64,000 nucleotides of DNA. Origin: Bryopsis sp. KO-2023 (Eukaryota > Chlorophyta > Ulvophyceae > Bryopsidales > Bryopsidaceae). The position numbers and the translations under genes were made by a program. Location: the NCBI GenBank assembly GCA_030272585.1, contig BSYQ01000008.1, positions 496,001 to 560,000 of the forward strand. Reading direction: 5' to 3'. The notes under the pieces were generated by a model. It was not told where the DNA came from and ran no database searches. It saw nothing but the letters and a program-made list of their open reading frames with translations. Every line of letters starts with the position of its first letter. Position 1 is the stretch's first letter. Shown here one piece after another: positions 1-9,810 of this stretch.

Positions 1-94
1 TGCAAAAACTCTGCAAAAATTCCACGGAACCCAGCCATTAAATCTGTTGATATCGAGATATATATTGTTTTGGTGTCCACATTTCGTATTTCAG

Positions 95-700
95 TGACCA
101 GAAGGTTGAACTTGTGGAGATAATTGTCCATGCGCATGTTAAGAAAACACATAATAAGATTTTTTATTTCCGTTTCACCAGATTGTTAGGAAAGACGGTG
201 TATCCCGAGGTTTCGGTTTCGTCACTTTCAAGGACGAGATTTCAGTCGAAAAATGCCTCGTTCAATCTCACATTCTGCCTAATGGCCGAAGAGTCGACAT
301 CAAACGGGCGGTCCCTCGGGATCAAATGGGCCCCATGATGGGTCCAGTTTCCGGAGCTGGTGGATTCGGTGCAGGAGGGGGTGGTGGAGGCGGTGGCGGT
401 GGCGGCGGCTTTGGTGGTCGAGGGAGAGGAGGGCGGATGTCAATGGGGGGTATGGACGGTTACGGCTCGATGGGCGGAGGTTATGGCATGGGGATGAGTC
501 CTTATGGAAGCTATGGTGGCGGTGGTGGTGGTGGCGGTGGGGCTGGCATGGGCGGTTACGGTGGACTGGGTGGAGGTTATGGAGGCGGCGGAGGTGGCGG
601 TTACGGTGGAGGTGCTGGGGGTGGAGGGTATGGAAACTCTGGGGGCTACGGACGTATGGGCGGTGGACGAGGGTATGGCATGAGATACCGCCCTTACTGA
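95..700 (+). CDS. hnRNP A/DAZAP1-like RNA-binding protein, 3' end (partial)
   Basis: This is the C-terminal part of a two-RRM, glycine-rich RNA-binding protein; its 5' part lies before the window. The last exon (182-700) follows a pyrimidine-rich acceptor and opens in the middle of an RRM. It contains the RNP1 octamer RGFGFVTF and the closing strand VDIKRAVPRD, which resembles the end of RRM2 in DAZAP1 and hnRNP A/B proteins. A roughly 120-residue tail rich in Gly, Tyr and Met follows, and the stop is TGA at 698-700. A short upstream exon at 95-137 (ending VELVEIIVHAH) fits in phase and would supply the preceding RRM strand, but is less certain. Family members bind pre-mRNA and mRNA in the nucleus and cytoplasm, and the Gly-rich tail usually drives self-association. 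The antisense frame across the tail is an artefact of the GGN repeats. Confidence 0.85.
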
Positions 701-3589
701 GTTGTTTGAAGGTAAGAGGGTGTTCTCGAGGGAAGCATCGGGTGGGGTGGAGTTTTTCTTGTATTCCCTGGGATTTGGTGGTGTTGGTGCGCCCAGTTGC
801 ATGTTGGCATAGATTCTGAAGGTCTTGTTTTGGGCGGGGGGTTTTCTGTCAGAAGACGTCCGTGTTGATTGGAACAACTTTTTATCAGCTAGGTTTGATA
901 CTATGAAGAATCACTTGTCATACTTGTCTTTTCTTGTTTGTTTTTGGCCAACATATCCCAGGATTTTCGCCATTTTAATGGCTACACAACAGCGCCCCCC
1001 CCCAAAAAAAAAATCTTGTCGATTTAGTAGCAAATGAAGACAGACCCCCCCCACCGCGATCGTCATCCACTCCAAAATAGCTTGGAGAATCTCCTTTTTG
1101 ACATCCCCTCGTTATGCCCGTATAATGAAACATTAGCGACCTGTATCTTGGTCCTTTTTTTATCTTTGCAAGTTTTAAAACGTTTGGCATGCCCAGTGGA
1201 AGGGGCCCCCTCTCCCCTCTCCCCCTAATTACTTTTTTGAGTAATTGCTTTTTTGGGTTATAAAGCGTTCCCAGCATCAATTCTACAGTGCCAATTCTTC
1301 TGTGTGTTGTTCTTGCAGGGATCGATTACCAAAAGGGTTATGCAAACATCTGTAGAATAACGAAGTCCCCCTCATGCGCCAAGAAAAACAAGGGGGGGTT
1401 GCAACATGGTTGATTATAGGGGGTTCTTTGGCAGACTGCCTTTCTTTTCCAGGTTGACCGTTCGCTGTTCGGGCTCTATGTATGTGGTTGGTATTAACAA
1501 AAGAAGAAAAGCGCTTTTGCCTTATGCTTGACTTTTGAGTTGGAAAAAAGAAAGCCAAAAGAAAGAATCAATTCATTGCAGAGATTGAGCGAACTTTCCT
1601 GGACAGGAGGGGGGGGGGGGGGATATCAAAAAACCTGCTGATAATCAAATCAAGCAGGGGGGGGTCTGGAAGAAATAGGTTCGGGGGGTGGGGGGACTAG
1701 TGAGAAATTTTGGCAGGGTTTTGGAACGAGCCTCGGTCAAAATATGGGTGATTGGAAAAGAAGAGGAAATCCGGCGGGCGGGCGGGGGGGGGGGGGTTGA
1801 AAAAGAAAAAACCGAGGTAAACAAGAAGAGAGAGAGAGATATTTGCAAAGAAAAAGGAGCGAGTTTTGTACGTATGTGTGAAATGCAGTGGAGGGGAATT
1901 TTTCAACGCTCAAAAGCTTCAAAAAGAAAAAAAAATGTGGTGGTGGTTTTTTGGGGTGAGATGGGTTAGAGGGTTGGTTTTTTTGTTGTTCGCAGACAGC
2001 TGTGGGCTGTGAAATTCTCTTCTTTTTGTTCAGTTGTTTCCTCGCTTTCTCTGTGTTTCCCTTCGTAGATGACCCATGTATATGAAAAAAAAAATGAATT
2101 ACATATTATGTGTGTTAATACAATCTGGGCGAAAACCCAAAGGGCTTTATTGTGATCGGAAAAGAAGAGGCTCGTTAGAAAAAAAAAGCGGTGTAGGTGT
2201 TCCAGCGACTGTTGGCGAGTCAAAGCAGATTTTTTTTTCTGTCTGTGTGGCAGACATATTGCTTGGTAACTGCACACAAGAAAAATCAACAGGCATGCGT
2301 GTGAAAAAAAAGAAAAAGACTGATGGTTGCAGTTTGGGGGAAAATTTTGGGAGGAAGGGGTTGGTAGGGGAAAAAAAAAGGGTTACATGGGGTTGGATGG
2401 GGTGGGCGGAATTTTGGGGGCTCTGGGGCAGGTGGGAAAAAAGAGATAGGGGGGGGGGGGATTGTGTGCTGTTTGTACTACTATTTGGATACGTCACGTT
2501 TGATCTCAGTCGGTCGATTTGTGACCAAAATGAATCATGAGTCAGTCTAGTGACTTAAAATGGCACAACATCTGTACACAAACGTTGTGCGAGTCAGTCA
2601 GGGGCTGTTGTGTTACTCTCTTAACTCCGCTCATCTTATCCCACGCTTCACTGACGTCTCTCGTCAGTCGACACTGTGTGTGATTGTTTTCCGTTACGGA
2701 CGTCCACTCGACGCCGTTTCACTCTTCAACGGTTGGAACACCTCTCGAGTACAAGCTTTGTTCTAGTGACTCGCTGTAAATGTGTTCGTTTACATGGGTT
2801 GTGTTCTGCCTTTTTAAACACCAGGAGTTTCTGGCGCGCGACCCTTCGTCGTCCCCGCCAAAAACGCCAACTGAAACTGCAGGTGAAACGGCACGGTTTA
2901 CAGTCATAGCCGCCGTACCGCTTCGAGCTTACTGTCACGTGATATGTCCCATGTCCCAATTTGTTCGTTCTATTCCCCACCGCCCCTTAATAACGTTCAT
3001 TTTCCCCATCCATCTCAGTTCATTCATCTTTTTCACAACAGGGGCCGAGAAAGTGAGTCACCAGCAGTCGATTCTGGATTTGCAATGGCTGGCTAGCATG
3101 GGGTGAAAGGTGTTCCCCACAAACACAGGTTACACACTCAAATGTTCCCGAAATCCACAATCAGTGGTTCAAACCCGAAATCAACCATTCTCGAGGAAAT
3201 CGGACAAAAAACTTAGCCACTTGGCCACTTGGCCGTGAAAACAAAGAGACAGATGCATCCAGAATCGTTTAACCAACCAAACCCATGCGAAAATACCAGC
3301 AATGTTAAGAAGTCGAGATAAGATCATTTGATCAGGAAATTCCCAGTGGGAAGGTGGACAGAAAGATAGGTTCTTCCCAGAGTGCACACTCGTTTTCCGA
3401 TCTTTTCCCATTCTCTCCCAGATCTAAACCATCTGCACTGCTACAATTTATAATTTACCCCCCCGTCTCACAATGGAAAAGAATTGCAACTATATTGTGG
3501 CGAATTTGATTTGTTTTAGTTGCGTTTTCCTCCCTGCAGCTGCAGTATGCCAACAAAAGTATGTGGGCTCAACATCAACTTCGTTTGAG
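701..3589. other. spacer with G-rich homopolymer runs; no gene seen
   Basis: About 2.9 kb between the hnRNP-like gene and the F-box/LRR gene, covering two 3' UTRs (the genes are convergent). The + strand between about 1600 and 2460 carries runs of 9 to 13 G (for example 1610-1622, near 1780-1794 and 2449-2460) and A runs. A CpG-richer stretch at 2520-3000 contains an E-box-like TCACGTGA near 2935. Open frames here are short, of biased composition and unlike any family I know. I see no convincing exon. Confidence 0.5.
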
Positions 3590-6500
3590 TCAAATAAACA
3601 GCCTGCACCCTTTCCCCCTGTCCCTCAAAGTCCGCCAAAAACTACCCAAGTTAAAACCTGCCGCAATTGACAGACACCGAGCGTCCAGGACATCCCTTTT
3701 GTCATCGCGTATCTCGTCCCAGCCAAATTTTACACAAATCAACTCAGGGAGCAACGCAATGGCGTCCAAACTCTTGGTGAACTTCAGCGGATTGCTGCAC
3801 AACTTGATCGTTGTCAGTCGTGCCATTCTTCCAATGGCCGCTGGAACTTCCTGGAGGTCATTGTAGCTGAGGTCCAGCAGTTTCAACCCGATGGCCCCAC
3901 TCGGTTGCGGCAAGTCTCTGAGACTGCCATGGTTGAGAATCAACTCCTCGAGATGTGGCAGTTCGAACATTTCCGAGGGCGCTATTTCGAAGGTGCAGTT
4001 TTCAAGGTGCAATTTCTGCAGAGCGCCAACGTGAGAAGCAACGAAGTTGAACGCCTCTGGGATTCTGAGGGAGTGGATTGAGACTTTCAGACGCCTTAGA
4101 CTCGGAATGTTTTGGAAAACATGTGTCCCAGAGAGAACTTCGGGAATCTCCATCATAGGGGTGGAGGAGTTGATCGCCAGCGTTTCCAGTCCAGCCATAA
4201 CAGCGACGGAGGGCAGCAAAGCTCCATTCCATCGAGAATACGACAGTGTGAGGTCTTTCAGACCAGATATTTGCACCAGTTCTTTGGGCAGAATGTCTAC
4301 GTTTTCCAACGCGAGACGTCTGATGGTCGTCGGGAGCCAGATCAAGTGCAAGATTTTGTGTGTCGACGAGCACCTTCGCAACGTCACTTTCGTTAGCTTG
4401 GTCAAGTTCACCATCCCTCTTGCATTGTTGAAGAACGCAACGTGGCCCCAAACACACAGCTCCTGAAGGCTGCTGAGATTTTCGATGGCGCGGAGCGCAT
4501 TTCCCATGAAGTTTCGATGGAAGCATTTGATCAAGCGCAGCACTATAGGAAATCGCGCTCTGTGCGGGGTGTTTTACTGACCCCGCATAGAAGCCTAAAA
4601 CCCGTGTTTAGCCACGCACAGAGCCACAATAGCCCCGCACGGCTCTGTGCCCGGGTTTGGCCGGTCTGTGTGCGGGGTCCCAATTTCACCCCGCACAGAC
4701 TGGAACCCCGCACACAGGACCTGACGTCTTTCCCGTTGTGGGACCCCGCACAGATGAAACATAGCCCCGTACAGTGTGCGGGGTACCCTATCCTCCGTAC
4801 GGGGGTGCCGTGCGGGGTGGATATGGAAGACGTCAGGTTCTGTGTGCGGGGTTCCCGTCTGTGCGGGGTGAAATTGGGACCCCGCACACAGACCGGCCAA
4901 ACCCGGGCACAGAGCCGTGCGGGGCTATTCTGTCCCTGTGCGTGGGTGTTCAGGGTGCTGTGCGATTCTGGAACCACCCCGCACGAAAGAGTCATACCCT
5001 CGTACAGCTGTGCGGGGTCTCTGTGCGGGGTGGCTGTGAAAACCTTGTGCGGGCTCCTCTTGTCTGTGTGCGGGGTGATTGTTGAAGGCGTGTGCCAGCG
5101 TATTCCGCCCCCGTGCGGGGTCCTTATCTGTGTGTGCGGGGTGGTTGGTGAAGGCGTGTGCCGGTGTATTTCGTCCCTGTGCGGGGTCGCTGTGCGGGGT
5201 TATGTTGTGTGCATGCTGTGTGATTGTAGAAACATCTGTGTTGTGGTTGTTACAATAAAACTACGATGACAAGACCCCCTTTGAATGTAGACCCCATTTT
5301 TTTTTATCAAAGACTTGCCCATTCCCACTTATTCCAAAAAAGAAATAGAAACAAAAAAAAAGGCCCAAAACCATGAACTCCAATCCTACCATTCCGACCC
5401 TGCGCTTGTCTTTCAATAAAACAGACCCACTGACCCACTTCCAACTGTTCTATCATATGCATATGAATCCGGGTTCACTGAGGCTGGAAAAGTCTTAATA
5501 AAGTCAGTTTCCTGAATCAAAACCAAAGTGATGGGTCTGGGTGTTGCTGTTTTTTGCGTGTTTTTTTTTCAGTCTTCGATATTTTCGCTATATTTTCCCT
5601 AGCTGGTCAGGCCTAGCGGAGAGGGCGACCAACGCATCCACAGCAGCAGTGCTCGCACCGTACCTAAATTGCATCGTTGTTTTTGTAATTTCCTTTTTTT
5701 TTAATGATTTGAGACAACTTCTGTAAATAAAATATGATGTCATCTTTTTCTTATCTAGAAAATGAAAAACAGCTTCTAATATTCAAAAATAACGTTTTTG
5801 TTTCTCTTCCCTTTAAAAAACAAAAGGAAATTATATTCTCAAGCACATTTGAAAAAAAAGGGGGCAACCAAAAAAAAGAAAAGTTCATCAAAAGCAATTT
5901 TATTTTTGGAGGAAAAAAAATCAACACAGTCCTGCTACCCCTTTTTCTTTTATTATTCTTTCATTTTTTCTTTTTTTTCAAGGTGACACTCACCAGGAAG
6001 AGTCAGGCATGTTGTCATTCAGGATGACTGACAGCAGCGCCCCAATGACTGACTTGAATGAAGATGGCTTCGATGAATCGATGATTATCTCTTTCAACAA
6101 TGTGCATGCATACTCCAATGCAACTACATCCACATCATCCACATGGAAAATCTATATATTTTCAACATGAAAAAAATAAATAAAAACAAAACCATTCAAC
6201 CATTCATTGTTAAAACACAACCAGCCAATCAACCACAAACTTTAAAAATTCAGATTTCCCAAATCAAATGTAACGATTGTTTTTATTAGACATCCTTACA
6301 AATATTTACTTATTTCTTCTGTATATATATATACTACCTTAATTTATTTCCATACCACTTTTTAAAAAAATAAAAAATAGTACCTGTGTTTAATAACAAA
6401 AAGTTACCTGGATGATTGCATCCACATGTCCGACCAGCATGGGCCTCCACTGATCGATTCCCATAGTAAGTATTTGAATGGCACCCCTTGCCTAAGCAAT

Positions 6501-9500
6501 AACAGAAAATTAAGGGTTTTCAACAATTTTTTTTCATTTTTTTTTCCTTTCAACTCTTTCTTTCGTCTATGAATTTCAGACTGAATTCACTTCAATACTT
6601 TGAATTTACAATCGTTCCACTTTAAAACTCTTGAGTATTTTTTTTTAATTTTTTTTATATATTTCAATACACTTATGATGCAATCTTTTTAACATACCCA
6701 GATTTTGTTTGGAGCTCAAAGAAAAATGCAGAAAAATGAAAAGTGAAGTTTCGACCCTTTCCCCCTCCCCTTGTTCTTTTATTTCCTTTTTCTCTTTTTT
6801 TTTCTTTTTTTACAAGAATGAAATCGCTATGGAAAAAAAAAGAAAATTAAATCGCTTCCGAGAAAAAGAATAGATTTTTTTTTTCATACCTGAGTGTGTC
6901 AATGACATGTGGTGGTGATTTTGCCTCACAGCTGATTTGTTTTGCCAGACATCCAGGGGATGTGCCTGTTGCATATGCATTTTTATCAATAATCTACCTC
7001 AATTTCCAACTAGGATGTTGAGAATGAGGATGTTTGTGTGTGTTTTTTCCAGGTGGAAATAAAAATAAATAAATAAATAAACAGCAAAATTATGAATTTA
7101 AAAACAAAAATTTACTGGAAAGGTCTTAATTCTCCAAAAAAAAAAGGAAAAGAAAGACAAGTCGAACTCGACTAAAATACACGAGTGGCCGAATTCCCAT
7201 TTTTTTTCAAGTATATATAAAGAAATTCATCAAGGTTTTTATTACTAGATTTTTTTTTTTCGACCCTTTTCGAATCCTCACCCTTTTGCTCTCCACCAAA
7301 CGCGTCTTTGGCGAGAGGGGACAATTTCTTTTCGCGTCGTTTTTAACCTCTCTATATCTGTTCGATATGAGGATCAGGGACATCGCGACGCTGTCTGGCA
7401 GACACCCACTTTTGCACAGATGTTTGACCATCTCTTCCAAAGACACCATTTCCTCCACAGTCACACCCACCGTCAGTCCGATCAAATTGTTTGCTGTCAC
7501 CAGGGGATCTCCTGATGTTCCTGTTGGATTTTCAGAATCCTCATCTGACCAAGGTCATTAAAAAAATAAAGAAATGAGAAAATGAGAAAAAAAAACACTG
7601 ATTGTGTTTGTTTTTTTTGTTTTTTTTTTTTAAACACTAGTTCTGAAGCCATTTTTGTTTTTGAATCTGATTTTTTTTGGTTTATTTTTTGCAACTCATT
7701 AACAGAAAAAAAAAATTAAAAAATTTTGTTTCACATAAATTCTTCGAGGCTTTTTTTTCTTTTTTCTTGAATTCAAAATGAGATTAAAACCCTTTTCCAT
7801 GCAAAGTTTGAAAAACTCACTCTTCTTAATTTTATTTTTTTCAATTAAAGTGTTATATTATTTCGCACTCACCAGGACTGTCGATGTGAATGTCTCTGAA
7901 AGCGTCAATGACTTTTGACTGAATGGATTTATCCATGCTGAATATCAAAGTCAACATTGTTCTGACCGCATCATCCAGCCCTTCGATTTCGAACTACGAA
8001 AAAAAAAGGAAAAAAAAAATAAGACAGAAAAAAAAAGCCAATGCAATACGTATGTTTCTATAAAATTCTGTTTTCACTTTCTTTGCCCAGATTTCAAAAA
8101 TGGGTTGTCTTTTTCTTTCAGCAGCGTGATGGCAGCTTTCTGAATGAAGGCCGCCTTGTCTGACAGGTGTCGATAGCCCGCTTCTGCCAGCGGAACGTAG
8201 TGGTCTATCGGAATCACTTTGCTTTGCACCAGCATCGTCCACACTCCAAAAGTCCGAGCCCTGTGTGAAGGGTTTCATGTTCATCCGTTAGCATGGTGCT
8301 TTCAAATCTTTTCGGGTGCGGGGAAAAAAAAAAAAAAAAAGCTAAAAAAGCAAACACAAAAAAAACACGAAAAAAAACAAAAAAACTGAACCAAGAAAAA
8401 CAGGAAAAAAAAATATACACAAACAAACAAAATGAAAGTAAACACAAAATGAACCAAAAAAAAGCAGAAAAAAAAACAATTTATAAACCCCCCAAAAAAT
8501 GAAAAAAAGAGAAATAAACCGAAAAAAAAACAAACAAACAAAATGAAATAGAATAGAATGCTGCACGAGCGAACCCCCCTACCTCGTGTATGGGCGGACA
8601 TCCAGGAACCTGTCCATCAGTCCCTAGCGCCCTGTTCTGAAACCTCAAGCTCCGCTCAACATCCACCACCCCCTTTTCTGAACACCCCATGAGCCTGCTT
8701 TCGTTAAACACCACATGGCCCAGCGCCGAAACAAGAGAACTCCTGATCGTGTGGACCGAACACTCCCAACAAGGCGTCCCAAGCTTCGGGACACATGTAG
8801 TCGAGGTACGATAAACTTGACGAAGGGGGAAAACACCTGCGGAGCGTTTGTGCGGTTTACTAAAGCGGGGTTGGTTTCTGTAAAGCTATTTTGGGATGTG
8901 GCTGCCCCGATGTCCGACGAGTAGCGGTGGTGGCAGTAGCGGACATGGCGTTCTTAACTGGGGGGTGGACCAGCACGCAGGTGATAGGGGAGTAGCGATT
9001 ATGGGAGTAGCGATTATGGGGCGACACCCTCTGTGCGGGGTTGACTGTGCGGGGTTGTGTTCTGTGCGGGGCTGACTGTGCGGGGTTGATTTCAGCGGTT
9101 TCATCCGTCGCTGACGACTTCGTCAGCGACGGCGTTTTCCGGCCCCAGATCGTCACAGGAATGCCTGGGAGTCGAACCCAGGTATTTCCGACCATTTCCT
9201 TTCACTGCCGCGTCGGTTTTCGCGACTTCGATTTTCGGCGGAAGTCGACGGTGATTTTACTACCCCGCACAGAGCGGGTTTTCCCATAGTGCAGAATGCG
9301 GAGGTTGCGGCCAAAAAGGGAGAGCACCCCAACGTTGAAAGCGCTGATATCAAGACCGCCCCAAGTTGTGTGCCCAGACAACGCCACTCCTTCCAGCTGA
9401 TCAGCGTGCTTTGCCCACCTACCAACAAGCCACAGTCAATACTATCGGTGTGGTTTGGTGCTGCTGGGTTTTGCGATCATCATAGCGCTCCCCCACCATA

Positions 9501-9810
9501 AGTTGCTCATCTGCTTGGGCCAGCCCCAGCAGCAAATCCTCACATATCTCAACAACTGCGGGGTGCCATTTATGATCTCTCTCCACCGCCGACACACGAG
9601 GGGTATTGTGGTCAAATGTTCGAATCCCACCACTCGCTGCTCATGGTCATTCCCCTCATCCGACTTGCACTCCACCTCGAAGGTAGAGGTGAAAGGTTGA
9701 ACAACACTGGTAAAAATCTTGCTCAGAATATTATCGTCCAAGTCATCGATTGTACACCAGCCCTGTCTTGCGACAAGAGCATCGCAACTCTGTTCTATTT
9801 CTTCCACCAT
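3590..9810 (-). CDS. F-box and leucine-rich-repeat protein
   Basis: Model of 473 aa in three exons: 9810-9497, 9418-9264 and 4542-3590. Splice phases agree (2/1, then 1/2) and the total length is divisible by three. Exon 1 carries an F-box near residues 20-80, with DDLDDNILSKIF followed, after a charged insert, by IPLVCRRWREIINGTPQLLR. Exon 3 is a run of leucine-rich repeats, for example LSSLQEL, LPHLEELILNHGSL and LKLLDLSYNDLQEVP. F-box proteins of this type recruit substrates to SCF (Skp1-cullin) ubiquitin ligases, with the LRRs as the substrate-binding part. The start is the first ATG of the F-box frame; a further 5' exon is possible. The second intron is 4.7 kb against about 80 bp for the first. 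It is filled by an apparent mobile element holding a condensin gene fragment. If that intron is not spliced as modelled, the F-box and LRR exons belong to two genes. Confidence 0.7.
4540..4570 (+). repeat. left inverted terminal repeat
   Basis: 31 bp beginning GCACTATAGGAAA and ending CGCTCTGTGCGGGGT. The last 15 bases match the right copy perfectly in inverted orientation, and 28 of all 31 positions match. Read on the minus strand, its CTATAG forms the 3' splice site used by the last exon of the F-box/LRR model. Confidence 0.7.
4631..4926. repeat. foldback with ~102-bp near-identical inverted arms
   Basis: The left arm (4631-4733) and right arm (4825-4926) are near-perfect reverse complements around a ~90-bp spacer. 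Each arm contains CCCGGGTTTGGCC and several copies of the ACCCCGCACA/TGTGCGGGGT motif. The spacer carries further copies, including GTGCGGGGTACC and CCGTACGGGGGTG. The arms would form a long hairpin as single strand or RNA. The 275-codon open frame across this region is a by-product of the GC-rich repeats. Confidence 0.85.
4934..5250 (+). repeat. array of irregularly spaced GTGCGGGGT motifs
   Basis: To the right of the foldback the motif GTGCGGGGT recurs on the + strand at irregular spacing (for example near 5010, 5020, 5069, 5113, 5134 and 5181). The stretches between are related, such as GTGAAGGCGTGTGCC at two places. It reads as a decayed tandem array of a ~30-60 bp unit, part of the subterminal repeat region of the candidate element. 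Confidence 0.65.
5588..8850 (-). pseudogene. condensin complex subunit 1 (NCAPD2/CND1-like) gene fragment
   Basis: Intron-containing exons on the minus strand encode the middle part of condensin subunit D2, a HEAT-repeat protein of the chromosome-compacting condensin I complex. The exons are approximately 8847-8668, 8623-8583, 8260-8078, 7993-7873, 7520-7246, 6965-6890, 6486-6408, ~6098-5994 and 5663-5588. Diagnostic stretches in order are HTIRSSLVSALGHVV, LMDRFLDVRPYTR, LSDKAAFIQKAAITLL followed by NPF, VRTMLTLIFSMDKS, NLIGLTVGVT, GAIQILTMGIDQWRP and AAVDALVALSARPDQL. The N-terminal third and the C-terminal half are absent: upstream lies the repeat-rich element end, and downstream the frame stops after GKI (TAG at 5590-5588). 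A one-base frame change lies near 8755, inside the first exon. Several splice junctions still agree in phase (8583/8260, 7873/7520, 5994/5663), so this is copied genomic DNA, not cDNA. One junction (8078/7993) does not. Confidence 0.75.
9031..9086 (+). repeat. subterminal CTGTGCGGGG cluster, right side
   Basis: Four copies of (C)TGTGCGGGG(T/C)TG in 56 bp. They match the motif that fills the left end of the candidate element at 4556-5200. Just upstream, GGGAGTAGCGATTAT is repeated in tandem at about 8990-9020. Confidence 0.7.
9105..9132. other. perfect 12-13 bp stem hairpin
   Basis: CCGTCGCTGACGA is followed almost at once by its exact reverse complement, giving a very stable stem with a tiny loop. 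It sits inside the right end of the candidate element, next to the CTGTGCGGGG cluster. It could act as structured RNA or as an element-end structure; no function can be read from sequence alone. Confidence 0.7.
9164..9182 (-). other. tRNA T-arm / B-box-like sequence
   Basis: The minus strand reads CCTGGGTTCGACTCCCAGG, which is a canonical T-arm and matches the RNA polymerase III B-box consensus GGTTCGANTCC. I could not build an acceptor stem, D-arm or anticodon arm around it, so it is not called a tRNA gene. It may be a remnant of a tRNA gene or of a tRNA-derived SINE inside the candidate element. Confidence 0.45.
9262..9292 (-). repeat. right inverted terminal repeat
   Basis: Inverted partner of 4540-4570. 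On the minus strand it reads GCACTATGGGAAA and ends CGCTCTGTGCGGGGT. It overlaps the 3' end of exon 2 of the F-box/LRR model, and its terminal GT serves as that intron's 5' splice site. Confidence 0.7.

Larger units (their letters stand above)
4540..9292. mobile_element. candidate TIR element carrying a condensin gene fragment
   Basis: The 4.75 kb segment is bounded by inverted 31-bp sequences (4540-4570 and 9262-9292, 28 of 31 positions matching). Clusters of a CTGTGCGGGG motif lie just inside each end (4556-5200 and 9031-9086), and a large foldback lies in the left cluster. Its interior holds intron-containing exons of a truncated condensin D2 gene on the minus strand. No transposase was recognised, so if mobile it would be non-autonomous, comparable to the Pack-type elements of plants that carry host gene fragments. 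No target-site duplication is evident next to the 31-bp ends. Alternatives are an inverted local duplication, or two unrelated genes flanked by dispersed copies of one repeat. Mobility is inferred; the inverted ends and repeat clusters are seen directly. Confidence 0.5.

Noticed and set aside
440..877. 145-codon minus-strand open frame opposite the hnRNP Gly-rich tail
   Set aside because: It is the antisense shadow of GGN codons (Thr/Ser/Ala-rich low complexity) with no start context or family.
4556..5200. CRISPR-like array of short repeats
   Set aside because: The units occur in both orientations, spacing is irregular, and the context is an intron of a eukaryotic gene.
4442..5269. 275-codon + strand open frame
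   Set aside because: It runs across the GTGCGGGGT repeats and foldback; the same motif gives similar peptides on both strands, so it is repeat-derived. Its first part is antisense to the LRR exon.
9140..9230. Complete tRNA gene on the minus strand
   Set aside because: Only the T-arm fits; no acceptor stem, D-arm or anticodon stem could be paired.
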